In this document: one piece after another, positions 33,760-42,190 of the stretch
How positions within the stretch are numbered: the stretch's first letter is position 1
How the letters are laid out: the number at the start of each line of letters is the position of its first letter
NCBI GenBank assembly: GCA_902475245.1
Contig: CABRYP010000015.1
Span: 1 to 48,243 of the forward strand
Length of the DNA stretch: 48,243 bases
Source of the DNA: an uncultured Collinsella sp.
GTDB taxonomy: Bacteria; Actinomycetota; Coriobacteriia; Coriobacteriales; Coriobacteriaceae
Direction of reading: 5' to 3'
The notes under the pieces: generated by a model
The model's input: the letters and a program-made list of their open reading frames with translations, nothing else
What the model was told of the DNA's origin: nothing
Database searches by the model: none
Program-made: the position numbers and the translations under genes

Positions 33760-35277
33760 CTAGGCGTCGTACGCCGCAAGGGTGCGCTTGAGAATCGAAC
33801 CGTCGCGCTCACAAGGCTCGGGTCCGTTCTTGCGCAGCATACACTCTTCCTCGCCCTTACCGGTCACGATGACCACGGCAGGACGGACAGTTTCGCGCAC
33901 GGCAGTCTCGATAGCGGCAACGCGATCAGTCACGATTTGCCAGTTATCATTTCCCTGCGCTTGAACGTTGCGCGCGATCTCGGCGCAGATGTCCTCGACA
34001 TCCTCGGGGCCGGGGTCATCCTCGGTAATCACGATTCGGTCGGCATACTTGCCAGCGGCGATGCCCATCGTGGTGCGTCGATCGACACCCTTACCGCCCG
34101 TAGCGCCAAATACAACCGCCAGCTCGCGCTCGGGATAGTTCTCGCGCAAGTCGCGCAGGAGTGTCTCGAGGCTCATGCCGTTATGTGCAAAATCGACGAT
34201 GCCCAGGATTTTGCCCGATACGGACGGATAGAGCTCCATACGACCGGGAACGAAGACGCCCTCAAAGCCATGGACGATACCCTCTTCGGAAATGCCCAGG
34301 GCCTCGGCGCAGGCAATAGCGGCAAGCGCGTTGGACACATTGAACTTAACCGGCGTGGGAATCACAATGTCACGCGTAAAACGGGGCGTGCGCACCGTTG
34401 CCACCACGCCGCAGTCGCCATTGCGAATCGCCAGCGCAAGCACGTCGGCACGCTCGTCGGTCAGGGAGAACGTCACCGTACGTTCGCAACGAGATGCCGC
34501 CTCGAGCACGCGATCGACCTTATCCATATCGAGATTGACCACGGCAAAACGGCTCTGCAAGAAGATTTTGAGCTTGCTGGCAAAGTAATCCTCGAGCGTC
34601 GGATGCTCAATCGGCGAAATGTGATCCTCGCCGATATTGGTAAAGGCGCCGACTTCAAAGTCAATCTTGCCCGTACGCTCGTATTTGAGGCCCTGACTCG
34701 ATGCCTCCATAACCAGCCACGGGGCACCCGCCTCCGCAGCATGCGCGATGCGAGACTGCAGCAGGAAGGATTCGGGGGTCGTCAGCTTGGAAGGGCCCGT
34801 CTCGATGCCGTCGTCGAACTCAATGCCCGTATTAAGAGCGGGTCGATGACAGCCCGTAAGCTTGGCCTCGTTGGCGAGGATGCCGCGCAGATAAAAGCTG
34901 CAGGTCGACTTGCCCTTGGTGCCTGTAAAGGCGCAGACCTTCACCTTACCCGACGGGTGCCCATAAAAGGCATCTGCCACCACGGCGAGCGTGCGACGAA
35001 TATCGCTCACAATCACCGCGGGAAGATCAACATCGTAATCGACCTCGGAAACGTAGGCCACGGCGCCATCGGCGATTGCCGAAAGCAGGTACTCGCGCTT
35101 AAACGCACGGCCTTTGCAGACAAACAACGTGCCCGGACGCACCTGGCGCGAGTCATCAGTCGCAAACTCAATGCGCTGGTCGCACGAAGCGCTCGGTCTG
35201 GAAACAACAAGGTCATCTTCCTCGAGCAACTCTATATAGCGCATCAGAGTTAGCTTCTCTTGTGTCGGACTCGACAT
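33760..35277 (-). CDS. MurE-like UDP-MurNAc-tripeptide synthetase
   Basis: A 505-residue Mur ligase in cytosolic peptidoglycan precursor synthesis; by family it adds the third amino acid to UDP-MurNAc-L-Ala-D-Glu. An N-terminal UDP-binding domain (FATDDSRQVRPGTLFVC) is followed by the ATP loop FTGTKGKST, the central motif MEASSQGLKYERT, NIGEDHISPIEHPTLEDYFASK, and the C-terminal VDFAHNGMSLE and FGATGGKGVDRRTTMG. At the position of the amino-acid-selecting DNPR (diaminopimelate) or DNPA (lysine) motif it has TEDDPGPED, so the substrate is not predicted by the simple rule. The ATG at 35277 has GAGAGG about seven bases upstream. Confidence 0.88.
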   Translation of the reverse strand: MSSPTQEKLTLMRYIELLEEDDLVVSRPSASCDQRIEFATDDSRQVRPGTLFVCKGRAFKREYLLSAIADGAVAYVSEVDYDVDLPAVIVSDIRRTLAVVADAFYGHPSGKVKVCAFTGTKGKSTCSFYLRGILANEAKLTGCHRPALNTGIEFDDGIETGPSKLTTPESFLLQSRIAHAAEAGAPWLVMEASSQGLKYERTGKIDFEVGAFTNIGEDHISPIEHPTLEDYFASKLKIFLQSRFAVVNLDMDKVDRVLEAASRCERTVTFSLTDERADVLALAIRNGDCGVVATVRTPRFTRDIVIPTPVKFNVSNALAAIACAEALGISEEGIVHGFEGVFVPGRMELYPSVSGKILGIVDFAHNGMSLETLLRDLRENYPERELAVVFGATGGKGVDRRTTMGIAAGKYADRIVITEDDPGPEDVEDICAEIARNVQAQGNDNWQIVTDRVAAIETAVRETVRPAVVIVTGKGEEECMLRKNGPEPCERDGSILKRTLAAYDA

Positions 35278-35676
35278 ACAAAGACCTCTCTCGCTAAATT
35301 CAGCCTTAAAGGGCAGAAGGCGTCCCGCGGCAGAAACGATGAAACATTCTGTATTATCAACCATCCTAATATGCCACCTGACCTTGCGCGCATCACAGCC
35401 TTCTAAAAAATTGCATGGACTGTGCCGTGGTCTAATAAATGGCAACAGTGTTCACCCCGTGTAAAACCAAGGAAATCTGGGTGCTGTTCTTTAACATAGC
35501 GTTCGCAACCACGTCCCGCCGCTTCGCCTGAAGATCGGGACGTGGTTTTTTCGGTTCGCTCGGCGCTTATGCCCTATCACGAAACAAAAGATTGGCATGA
35601 TAGTAAAGATTATTTGACATCAGCTGCCGCAATCCTTGCGGCAGTACACCTGAGCCGTCAGCAGAAAGGATCTTGC
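35278..35676. other. Divergent promoter region and asnB leader
   Basis: About 400 bases between the Mur ligase and asnB. It should hold the leftward Mur promoter, a rightward transcript ending in the terminator at 35507-35551, an AT-rich stretch (35583-35620) likely containing an asnB promoter, and a small perfect hairpin CTGCCGCAA/TTGCGGCAG at 35625-35645 just before the asnB ribosome site. No protein gene is seen. Confidence 0.5.
35507..35551 (+). terminator. Strong rightward terminator upstream of asnB
   Basis: AACCACGTCCCG (35507-35518) pairs perfectly with CGGGACGTGGTT (35536-35547) and is followed by a T-run. No rightward gene precedes it; the neighbour on the left is leftward. It therefore ends a short leader or small RNA that begins somewhere in 35400-35500. 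Confidence 0.8.
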
Positions 35677-37545
35677 ATGTGCGGTTTTGTCGGTTTTACC
35701 GGTACAGATGAACAGAGTGAGCTGGTTCTCACGGCCATGATGAATCGCATCATCCACCGTGGTCCCGATATGGGCGGCCAGCATATCGTCGACAACGTTG
35801 CCCTTGGTTTTCGTCGTCTTTCGATTCTCGATCTTTCCGAAGCTGGAGCCCAGCCCATGTCGAGCGACGACGGCAAGGTCACGATTGTCTTCAACGGAGA
35901 GATCTACAACTTCCAGGAGCTTCGTGCCGAGCTGGAGGCGGCCGGCTACGCCTTCCACTGCAACGCTGATACCGAAGTCCTGGTACACGGTTACGAGGAG
36001 TGGGGCGAGGACCTGGTCAACCGTCTGCGCGGCATGTACGCGTTCGTGATTCACGACCAGAACAAGAACAAACTCTTTGGTGCTCGTGACATCTTTGGTA
36101 TCAAGCCGTTCTATTACTACCAGGCATCCGATGGCTCGCTGCTGTTTGGCTCCGAGATCAAGAGCTTCCTGGACCATCCCAAGTTTGAGAAGGCTGTCAA
36201 CCACGACGCGCTGCGCCCCTACCTGACGCTGCAATTCCCTGCCACGGAGGAGACCTTCTTTAAGGGCGTGTTCAAGCTTGCCCCGGCGCATTGCTTTACG
36301 TATGACCTAACGACCAACACCATGGACATCAAGCGTTACTGGAGCTGTGACTTCACCGACGACAACTCCAAGACCTTCGAGGAGTACGTGGACGAGTGCG
36401 ACAAGGTCGTGCACGAAAGCGTCGCTGCGCACCGAATCGCCGATGTTAAGGTGGGCTCGTTCCTTTCTGGCGGTGTCGATTCCAGCTACATCGCTGCCTG
36501 TCTCATGCCCGACACCACGTATTCTGTCGGCTTCGATTACAAGAACTTCAACGAGACCAACTACGCCGCCGAGCTTTCCGACAAGCTGGGCATCAAGAAC
36601 GTGCGCAAGATGATTACCGCCGACGAGTTCTTTGATGCACTGCCCGATATCCAGTACCACATGGACGAGCCGCAATCGAACCTGTCCAGCGTGCCGCTGT
36701 ACTATCTGGCGCAGATGGCTTCCAAGGAGGTCACCGTCGTCCTTTCGGGCGAGGGTGCCGACGAGCTGTTTGCCGGCTATGAGTGGTACGAGGACACCCC
36801 CGAGATGCGCACTTTTAAGAAGCGCGTGCCGCTCGGCATACGTCGCGCCCTGGGCTCACTCGTTCAGCATCTCCCCTACTTTAAGGGTCACAACTTCCTG
36901 ACGAAATGCGCCGAGGTTCCCGAGCGCTGGTATGTGGGTCAGGCAAAGGTGTTCGATCCCTCCGAAGTCGACGAGGTGCTCAAGCCCGCTTATGACACCG
37001 GCAAGAACGCCGCCGAGATGTGCGCCGAGTACTACAAGCAGGTTCCCAACTGCTGCGAGCTTTCCAAGAAACAGTATCTGGATATGAACATGTGGCTACC
37101 GGGCGACATTCTGCTCAAGGCCGACAAGATGTGCATGGCGCATTCTCTGGAGCTTCGCGTCCCGTTTCTGGACAAGAAGGTCATGGAGTTTGCCGAGCAC
37201 ATTCCCGCCAACTACCGTGTTAACGAAGAAGGCTGCAAGCTCGTTCTGCGTCACGCTGCCAACCGCACGCTGCCCGACGAGTGGGCAACGCGCAAGAAGG
37301 TGGGCTTCCCCGTACCGGTCAAGTTCTGGCTGCGCGAGCAAAAGTACTACGACTACGTAAAGGAATACTTCACCGCACCGTGGGCTGCTGATTTCTTTGA
37401 CACCGATGCGCTCATGAAACTGCTCGACGATCACTTTGAGGGTCGCGCGCTCAACCAGCGCAAGATCTATACCACGCTGACGTTCCTCATCTGGTACAAG
37501 CGTTTCTTTATCGACGAGAACAAGGGCACCGAAGTCGCCGCTTAG
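35677..37545 (+). CDS. asnB: Asparagine synthase (glutamine-hydrolysing)
   Basis: A 622-residue enzyme making asparagine from aspartate, glutamine and ATP. The N-terminal cysteine right after Met (MCGFVGFTG) is the glutaminase nucleophile, which fixes the start at 35677; AAAGGA lies seven bases before it. The glutaminase domain has IIHRGPDMGG, FNGEIYN and ARDIFGIKPFYYY. The synthetase domain (about 230 onward) has the pyrophosphate loop FLSGGVDSSY and LSGEGADELFAGY. Alone on the + strand; the leader carries a terminator and a hairpin. Confidence 0.95.
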   Translation: MCGFVGFTGTDEQSELVLTAMMNRIIHRGPDMGGQHIVDNVALGFRRLSILDLSEAGAQPMSSDDGKVTIVFNGEIYNFQELRAELEAAGYAFHCNADTEVLVHGYEEWGEDLVNRLRGMYAFVIHDQNKNKLFGARDIFGIKPFYYYQASDGSLLFGSEIKSFLDHPKFEKAVNHDALRPYLTLQFPATEETFFKGVFKLAPAHCFTYDLTTNTMDIKRYWSCDFTDDNSKTFEEYVDECDKVVHESVAAHRIADVKVGSFLSGGVDSSYIAACLMPDTTYSVGFDYKNFNETNYAAELSDKLGIKNVRKMITADEFFDALPDIQYHMDEPQSNLSSVPLYYLAQMASKEVTVVLSGEGADELFAGYEWYEDTPEMRTFKKRVPLGIRRALGSLVQHLPYFKGHNFLTKCAEVPERWYVGQAKVFDPSEVDEVLKPAYDTGKNAAEMCAEYYKQVPNCCELSKKQYLDMNMWLPGDILLKADKMCMAHSLELRVPFLDKKVMEFAEHIPANYRVNEEGCKLVLRHAANRTLPDEWATRKKVGFPVPVKFWLREQKYYDYVKEYFTAPWAADFFDTDALMKLLDDHFEGRALNQRKIYTTLTFLIWYKRFFIDENKGTEVAA

Positions 37546-37602
37546 ATTTCGTTATGAATTAGCGGTGAACAGCACGGGGTTTCCGCTATACTCAGTCCCT
37601 GC

Positions 37603-37678
37603 GGGCGATTGGCGCAACGGTTAGCGCAGGTGCTTTACACGCACAAGGCTGGGGGTTCGAATCCCTCATCGCCCACCA
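37603..37678 (+). tRNA. tRNA-Val (TAC)
   Basis: A 76-base cloverleaf with encoded CCA. The acceptor stem GGGCGAT pairs with ATCGCCC and the discriminator is A. The anticodon arm GTGC-TTTACAC-GCAC gives TAC, reading valine codons. The T-arm contains GGGGGTTCGAATCCCTC. A terminator follows 11 bases later. Confidence 0.94.
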
Positions 37679-37820
37679 TTGAATTGTTAGGCCTCCAGCG
37701 ATGGAGGCCTTTCTTTTTTGGGCCCGGTGCATGGGATTCGAACCCGCAAGGGTGCGGAGCTGAGGAAACGCGAAGCGTTTTCCAGCGCAGCACGCGAGGA
37801 GCGAAGCGACGAAGCGGGGC
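37661..37820. repeat. 160-bp direct repeat, copy 1 (starts inside tRNA-Val)
   Basis: Matches 37847-38006 with one difference (T versus C after the tRNA end). It contains the last 18 bases of the tRNA including CCA, a terminator, and a piece resembling a degenerate T-arm on the minus strand (GGGTTCGAATCCC). Confidence 0.9.
37689..37719 (+). terminator. tRNA-Val terminator, copy 1
   Basis: AGGCCTCCA and TGGAGGCCT form a perfect nine-base stem with loop GCGA, followed by TTCTTTTTT. Confidence 0.9.
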
Positions 37821-37846
37821 GCGGACGGCGCCAGCCGCACGCGGAC

Positions 37847-38006
37847 ATCCCTCATCGCCCACCACTGAATTGTTAGGCCTCCAGCGATGGAGGCCTTTCT
37901 TTTTTGGGCCCGGTGCATGGGATTCGAACCCGCAAGGGTGCGGAGCTGAGGAAACGCGAAGCGTTTTCCAGCGCAGCACGCGAGGAGCGAAGCGACGAAG
38001 CGGGGC
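37847..38006. repeat. 160-bp direct repeat, copy 2 (tRNA 3' end without a tRNA)
   Basis: Repeats 37661-37820 almost exactly with a 186-base period. It includes an orphan copy of the last 18 bases of tRNA-Val and a second copy of the terminator (37875-37905). The 26-base spacer before it is unrelated to tRNA. Confidence 0.9.
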
Positions 38007-38037
38007 TCGGGCGGCGAAATGGACCCTTGGCGAATAC

Positions 38038-38261
38038 CCGTGTGCAAAAAATGCCAAATATGAGTACTGCTACCTTTTTAGTAGCAGCGTTTTCGAAGTC
38101 ATAAAAGGCAAATCCGGCATTAGAACGACGATCGATAGTCCAGTTAAGCCAATTTGCCAACTACAAAACTGGACATATGTGGCCCAACTCATCTAAAAGT
38201 GCCTAATTTATATGTTACGAAGTTAGTGCCCGTACTCATATTTGCCACTTTTTGCACACGG
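38038..38261. mobile_element. 224-bp MITE-like element
   Basis: Terminal inverted repeats of 32 bases (38038-38069 and 38230-38261) agree at 29 positions; each begins CCGTGTGCAAAAA when read inward. The interior is AT-rich, non-coding and contains a small hairpin CTGCTAC/GTAGCAG at 38067-38087. Size, ends and lack of a gene fit a miniature inverted-repeat element. I saw no clear target-site duplication. Confidence 0.65.
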
Positions 38262-38284
38262 CCTATCCCAGCCATGGTAAATCG

Positions 38285-38362
38285 ATAGCAAAACGGGCTC
38301 CAGTTCGCCCAATCGTGCGCCAAACGGCACGTGACAGCCTGAAACCCGCTCCAAATTGCTAT
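38285..38362 (-). terminator. Structured 3' region of argD
   Basis: ATAGCAA and TTGCTAT bracket a 78-base region with an inner stem CGTGC/GCACG. It starts 12 bases past the argD stop. It is an imperfect but long stem-loop, probably ending the arginine operon. Confidence 0.5.
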
Positions 38363-38373
38363 GTCTGATGGCG

Positions 38374-39657
38374 CTAAGCCAAAACGTCCGACAGAATCTC
38401 GATCAGGTTGTCCACGTCGGCCTCTTCGCACACGAGCGGCGGAAGGAAGCGCAGCGTATGTGCGCCTGTAGCGTTGATCACGGCACCAGCCCCCAGTGCA
38501 CGGGCTACAACGTCGTGTGCATCACCCGCGGCATCATCCAAATCGCAGCCGAGCATCAGGCCGCGACCGCGCACCTCTACCACATGCGGAAGCTTAGCCA
38601 GCGCCTGCTCCATATAGGCGCCAACCTTGGCAGCATGCTCGGCATAATCGCCGTGCACAAGCGCGGAGAGCGTCGCGGCACATGCCGCGATGGCCAAGCA
38701 GCTACCACCGAAGGTCGAACCATGATCGCCGGGCTTAAAGACGTCGGCGATTTCCTTCTTTGCCACCACGGCACCCATAGGCACACCGTCGGCAATGCCC
38801 TTGGCAAGGCTCATGATGTCGGGCTCCACACCATAGGTCTGGAACGCAAACGGCTTACCCGTGCGAAAAATTCCGCACTGGACCTCATCGGCGATAAGCA
38901 CGGCACCCACCTCGTGCGCCAAGTCGCGCGCCGTAGCCATAAACTCCTCGGTCATGGGGTGCACACCGCTCTCGCCCTGAATCGGCTCGAGCATCACGGC
39001 GCAAATTTCACTGCCCAACTGCTTAAAAATTGCACGCAGTTCATCTACATCGTTGGGTGCGCAGGCCACAAAGCCACCCGGCAGCGGGCGGAAACTGTCC
39101 TGCAGCCAATCCTGCATGGTCGCGGCAATGGTCTCGAGCGTACGACCGTGAAAGCCGCCGCGCATGCACACGATGGTGTTGCCACCGTTGCCGGCACGCT
39201 TGGCGTACAGACGCGCGAGCTTCATCGAGCCCTCGTTGGCCTCGGCACCGGAATTGCCAAAGAACGTCTCCCACACCTGCTCGCCCGCAGCCGGAGCGCC
39301 AAGTGCCGCCGCCGTGGTCTCGTCGCCAGCGGCAATCGCGTCGGCAAGCACGCGTGCACCGTCCGCATCATCGTTAGCGAGCTTGGACAGCAGCGCCGCG
39401 ACCTGGCCGCGCTGCTCGATGTAGAAATAGTTGGAGACATGCAGGAGCCTCTTGGTCTGATCCTCGAGCGCCGACAGCACTGCCGGATTGCCGTGGCCCA
39501 GGCTGCACACGCCAATACCGGCAAGAAAATCGAGGTATTCGCGACCATCGTCGCCGGTGAGCTTCATGCCGTGGCCTTCGACGAACTCGACCGGCGAGCG
39601 ACCAAAGGTGTGCATGACGTAGTGGGATTCGAGCGATTGTTGTGCTGCAAATGACAT
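38374..39657 (-). CDS. argD: Acetylornithine aminotransferase
   Basis: A 427-residue PLP enzyme converting N-acetylglutamate semialdehyde to N-acetylornithine. FFGNSGAEANEGSMKLAR, MRGGFHGRT, LEPIQGESGV, LIADEVQCGIFRTG and the lysine in DIMSLAKGIADGVPMGA identify it. It is about 30 residues longer than usual because of an Ala/Asp-rich insertion near residues 105-135 (NDDADGARVLADAIAAGDE). The ATG at 39657 follows AAGG by about seven bases. Last gene of argC-argJ-argB-argD. Confidence 0.94.
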   Translation of the reverse strand: MSFAAQQSLESHYVMHTFGRSPVEFVEGHGMKLTGDDGREYLDFLAGIGVCSLGHGNPAVLSALEDQTKRLLHVSNYFYIEQRGQVAALLSKLANDDADGARVLADAIAAGDETTAAALGAPAAGEQVWETFFGNSGAEANEGSMKLARLYAKRAGNGGNTIVCMRGGFHGRTLETIAATMQDWLQDSFRPLPGGFVACAPNDVDELRAIFKQLGSEICAVMLEPIQGESGVHPMTEEFMATARDLAHEVGAVLIADEVQCGIFRTGKPFAFQTYGVEPDIMSLAKGIADGVPMGAVVAKKEIADVFKPGDHGSTFGGSCLAIAACAATLSALVHGDYAEHAAKVGAYMEQALAKLPHVVEVRGRGLMLGCDLDDAAGDAHDVVARALGAGAVINATGAHTLRFLPPLVCEEADVDNLIEILSDVLA

Positions 39658-39725
39658 GAGATACCTTTCGTTAAGCGCCAGGTAGCGCGGACTGTAGGCG
39701 TAATGGCGTAGCAATTTCGAGCCGG

Positions 39726-40706
39726 CTAGACCGTTTGAAGCTTCTCGACCTCGTCGAGGTTCTCGGCCAGGCGCGCCGCAAAGGTCGAAAGCGGGTGCGG
39801 GTGCGTATCGAACTCGTAGGCCGTCTCGGTGGAATGAATCACGGTGCCGACGCCGGCATCGGTCAGCAGCTCCAGGAGCAGCGAATGCGGCGTGGTACCG
39901 TTAATGATGTGGGCGCGAAATACGCCGCCGGCAAGCGCATCGACGGCCGCGCGCAGCTTGGGAATCATGCCCTTATCGACCTCACCGCCGTAGAGCATCT
40001 CGTTGACCTCGTCGAGCGTCAGGTTGGAGATGAGCGAGTCCTTATCACTAAAGTCCTTGTACAGACCGTCGACGTCGGTCAAAAAAATCGCCTTGTGCGC
40101 ATGAAGCGCCGCCGCAACGGCGCCGGCGGCGGTATCGGCGTTGATGTTGAAGAAGCCGCCGTCCTCCCCCGCCGCGACGGTAGCGATTACGGGAATGTAC
40201 TCGCTATCGAGCAAGCGCTCGATATAGTCGGTGTTGACGTGCGTCACTTTGCCCACGCGACCGAGTTCGGGGTCGAGCGGCTCGGCGATGAGCGTGCCGG
40301 CATCGCTGCCCGACACGCCTACGGCCAAATTACCGTGGTGGTTGATGGCAGCGACCAGCTCCTGGTTAACCTTGCCGCCCAGCACCTCGCGCACGATATC
40401 CATGGTCGCCGGCGTAGTCACGCGCTGCCCGTTCTTAAATTCGACAGGGATGTCATAGTGGCTGAGTGCCTCGTTGATAGCTTTGCCGCCGCCATGCACG
40501 ATGACGGGGCGCATGCCGATAATCTTGAGCAAAACGATGTCGCTCATCACGTCGCGGCGCAGCTGCTCGTCAACCATGGCTGCTCCGCCATATTTGATAA
40601 CGACCGTCTTGCCGGTCAGGTTTTTAATCCACGGCAGCGCTTCGAACAGCAGCTGCGCGGTTGCTTCGTTGGATTCGCTCGAACGACAATCGCGTGCGAA
40701 TTTCAT
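39726..40706 (-). CDS. argB: Acetylglutamate kinase
   Basis: A 326-residue amino-acid kinase that phosphorylates N-acetylglutamate. Signatures: VVIKYGGAAM, VIVHGGGKAI, VGVSGSDAGTLIAE, NINADTAAGAVAAAL and FLTDVDGLY. The N-terminal helix (about 25 residues before VVIKYGG) is of the kind that makes hexameric, arginine-inhibited enzymes. The ATG at 40706 has GAGG about seven bases before it. About 80 bases after argJ, about 70 before argD. Confidence 0.95.
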   Translation of the reverse strand: MKFARDCRSSESNEATAQLLFEALPWIKNLTGKTVVIKYGGAAMVDEQLRRDVMSDIVLLKIIGMRPVIVHGGGKAINEALSHYDIPVEFKNGQRVTTPATMDIVREVLGGKVNQELVAAINHHGNLAVGVSGSDAGTLIAEPLDPELGRVGKVTHVNTDYIERLLDSEYIPVIATVAAGEDGGFFNINADTAAGAVAAALHAHKAIFLTDVDGLYKDFSDKDSLISNLTLDEVNEMLYGGEVDKGMIPKLRAAVDALAGGVFRAHIINGTTPHSLLLELLTDAGVGTVIHSTETAYEFDTHPHPLSTFAARLAENLDEVEKLQTV

Positions 40707-40786
40707 AATCTGCCTCGTCTTTCGTATCGTTATCACGCCGTGCTCCGCTGTCCGCAATGCGGCAAGATGCGCAGCGTGCCTGGAAT

Positions 40787-42055
40787 CTAGGAACGGTAGT
40801 CACCGTTGATGGAGATGTACTCGTGCGTGAGGTCACAGGTCCACACGGTCGTTGCCGCGTCGCCTGCGCCCAGGTCGGCCGAGATCACGATCTCGGGCGC
40901 CTCAAAACGTCGCAGAGCCTCATCCTCGTCAAAGGGAACGGTCAGGCCATCGCGGCAGACAGGCATGCCCATCATGTCGATGGAAACGTCTTCCTGGTTA
41001 AACTTCACGCCGCACTTGCCGAGCGCCATGGCGACGCGGCCCCAGTTGCAGTCGTGACCGGCGATGCAGGTCTTGACGAGCGGCGAGTTGGCGACGGCAC
41101 GGGCGGCGATATCGGCTTCCTCGTCGTTGGCGGCGCCGGTGACGTTAACCGTCACGAGCTTTGACGCGCCCTCGCCATCGGCCGCAATGTTGCGCGCCAG
41201 GCTCTCGCACACCTCGTGCACGGCAAAGGACAGTTCGTCAAAGGCATCAGTGCCCTCGACGATAGCCTCGGCTTCAGCGGCAGCAGCGCCAGAAGCAAGC
41301 ATGATGCAGGTGTCGTTGGTCGAGGTATCGGAATCGACCGTCACCTTATTGAAGGTCTGCTTAACGGTCGAGAGCAACAGGGCGTGGAGCGCCGACGGCT
41401 CGACGGGGGCATCGGTAGTAATGACCGCGATCATGGTGGCCATATTGGGCATGATCATGCCCGAGCCCTTGCACATGCCGCCCACCGTATAAGCGTTGCC
41501 CGCATGACCCGCAGCCTCACTGCGGTAGCGAACGGCATACTCCTTGGAGTGCGTATCGGTCGTCATGATGGCACGGGCCGCATCGGCACCGCCATGGGCA
41601 GAGAGTGCCTCGTAGGCGGACGGGACGGCCGTCTCAAACGTGTCAATCGGCAGAATCTGTCCAATCACGCCTGTGGATGCAACTAGGATCTGCTGGGGTT
41701 CACAGCAGATGACCTGCGACGCGATGTTGCATGTCTCGCGCGCGCAGGCTAGGCCAGTCTCGCCCGTGGCGGCGTTCGCGTTGCCGGAGTTGATTGAAAC
41801 ACCGGCGACGATGCCATAGCCCTTGTCCGCACCGCCCAGGTTGGCACGGCTCACCTGCACGGGCGCCGCGCAAAAGCGGTTGGTCGTAAACACACCGGCG
41901 CCTGGACAGGGCTTATCGGGCACGACGAGCGCATAGTCCAAGCGCTCGGGATTCTTCCGGAATCCCGCATGGATGCCTGCGGCCTTAAAGCCGGCCGCTG
42001 CCGTAACGCCACCCTCGACGGCGCGTATCTTAATATCAATCAGGTCGGTATTCAT
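40787..42055 (-). CDS. argJ: Glutamate N-acetyltransferase / amino-acid acetyltransferase
   Basis: A 422-residue ArgJ, moving the acetyl group from N-acetylornithine to glutamate and so recycling it. It cleaves itself before the threonine in the conserved stretch KGSGMIMPNMATMIAVITT. Other signatures are SINSGNANAATG and FDELSFAVHEVCESLA. Whether it is mono- or bifunctional (using acetyl-CoA too) cannot be read from sequence; no argA is seen here. The ATG at 42055 has AGGGACG and GGGAG upstream. A long hairpin separates it from argC. Confidence 0.95.
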   Translation of the reverse strand: MNTDLIDIKIRAVEGGVTAAAGFKAAGIHAGFRKNPERLDYALVVPDKPCPGAGVFTTNRFCAAPVQVSRANLGGADKGYGIVAGVSINSGNANAATGETGLACARETCNIASQVICCEPQQILVASTGVIGQILPIDTFETAVPSAYEALSAHGGADAARAIMTTDTHSKEYAVRYRSEAAGHAGNAYTVGGMCKGSGMIMPNMATMIAVITTDAPVEPSALHALLLSTVKQTFNKVTVDSDTSTNDTCIMLASGAAAAEAEAIVEGTDAFDELSFAVHEVCESLARNIAADGEGASKLVTVNVTGAANDEEADIAARAVANSPLVKTCIAGHDCNWGRVAMALGKCGVKFNQEDVSIDMMGMPVCRDGLTVPFDEDEALRRFEAPEIVISADLGAGDAATTVWTCDLTHEYISINGDYRS

Positions 42056-42081
42056 CGTCCCTACGACTCCCTATATCAAAT

Positions 42082-42162
42082 AAAAAAGCGGGTATCGGCT
42101 GGCACGCCATACCGGTCGCAATTAGTAGACCAGCTTAAAAGTGGCGCCCAACTCGATACCCG
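42082..42162 (-). terminator. Intercistronic hairpin between argC and argJ
   Basis: CGGGTATCG (42089-42097) and CGATACCCG (42154-42162) pair perfectly, enclosing 56 bases with internal pairing; on the minus strand TTTTTT follows the second arm. It looks like a terminator inside the operon, probably partial, setting argJBD expression below argC. Confidence 0.6.
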
Positions 42163-42190
42163 ACTACCAAATCGTTAACAATCGAATGTG

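Noticed and set aside
32968..35253. Long + strand open frame opposite the HAD and Mur ligase genes
   Set aside because: Spans two genuine minus-strand genes and their gap; no recognisable domain.
35440..35676. T-box riboswitch in front of asnB
   Set aside because: The AGGGTGGNACCGCG core is absent; only a terminator and a small hairpin are seen.
37720..37760. Possible minus-strand tRNA from GGGTTCGAATCCC
   Set aside because: Only a T-arm-like piece is present; no acceptor pairing, D-arm or anticodon arm could be formed.
37592..38057. Minus-strand open frames with a perfect internal duplication
   Set aside because: They cross the tRNA-Val gene and the 160-bp DNA repeat; the protein repeat simply reflects the DNA repeat.
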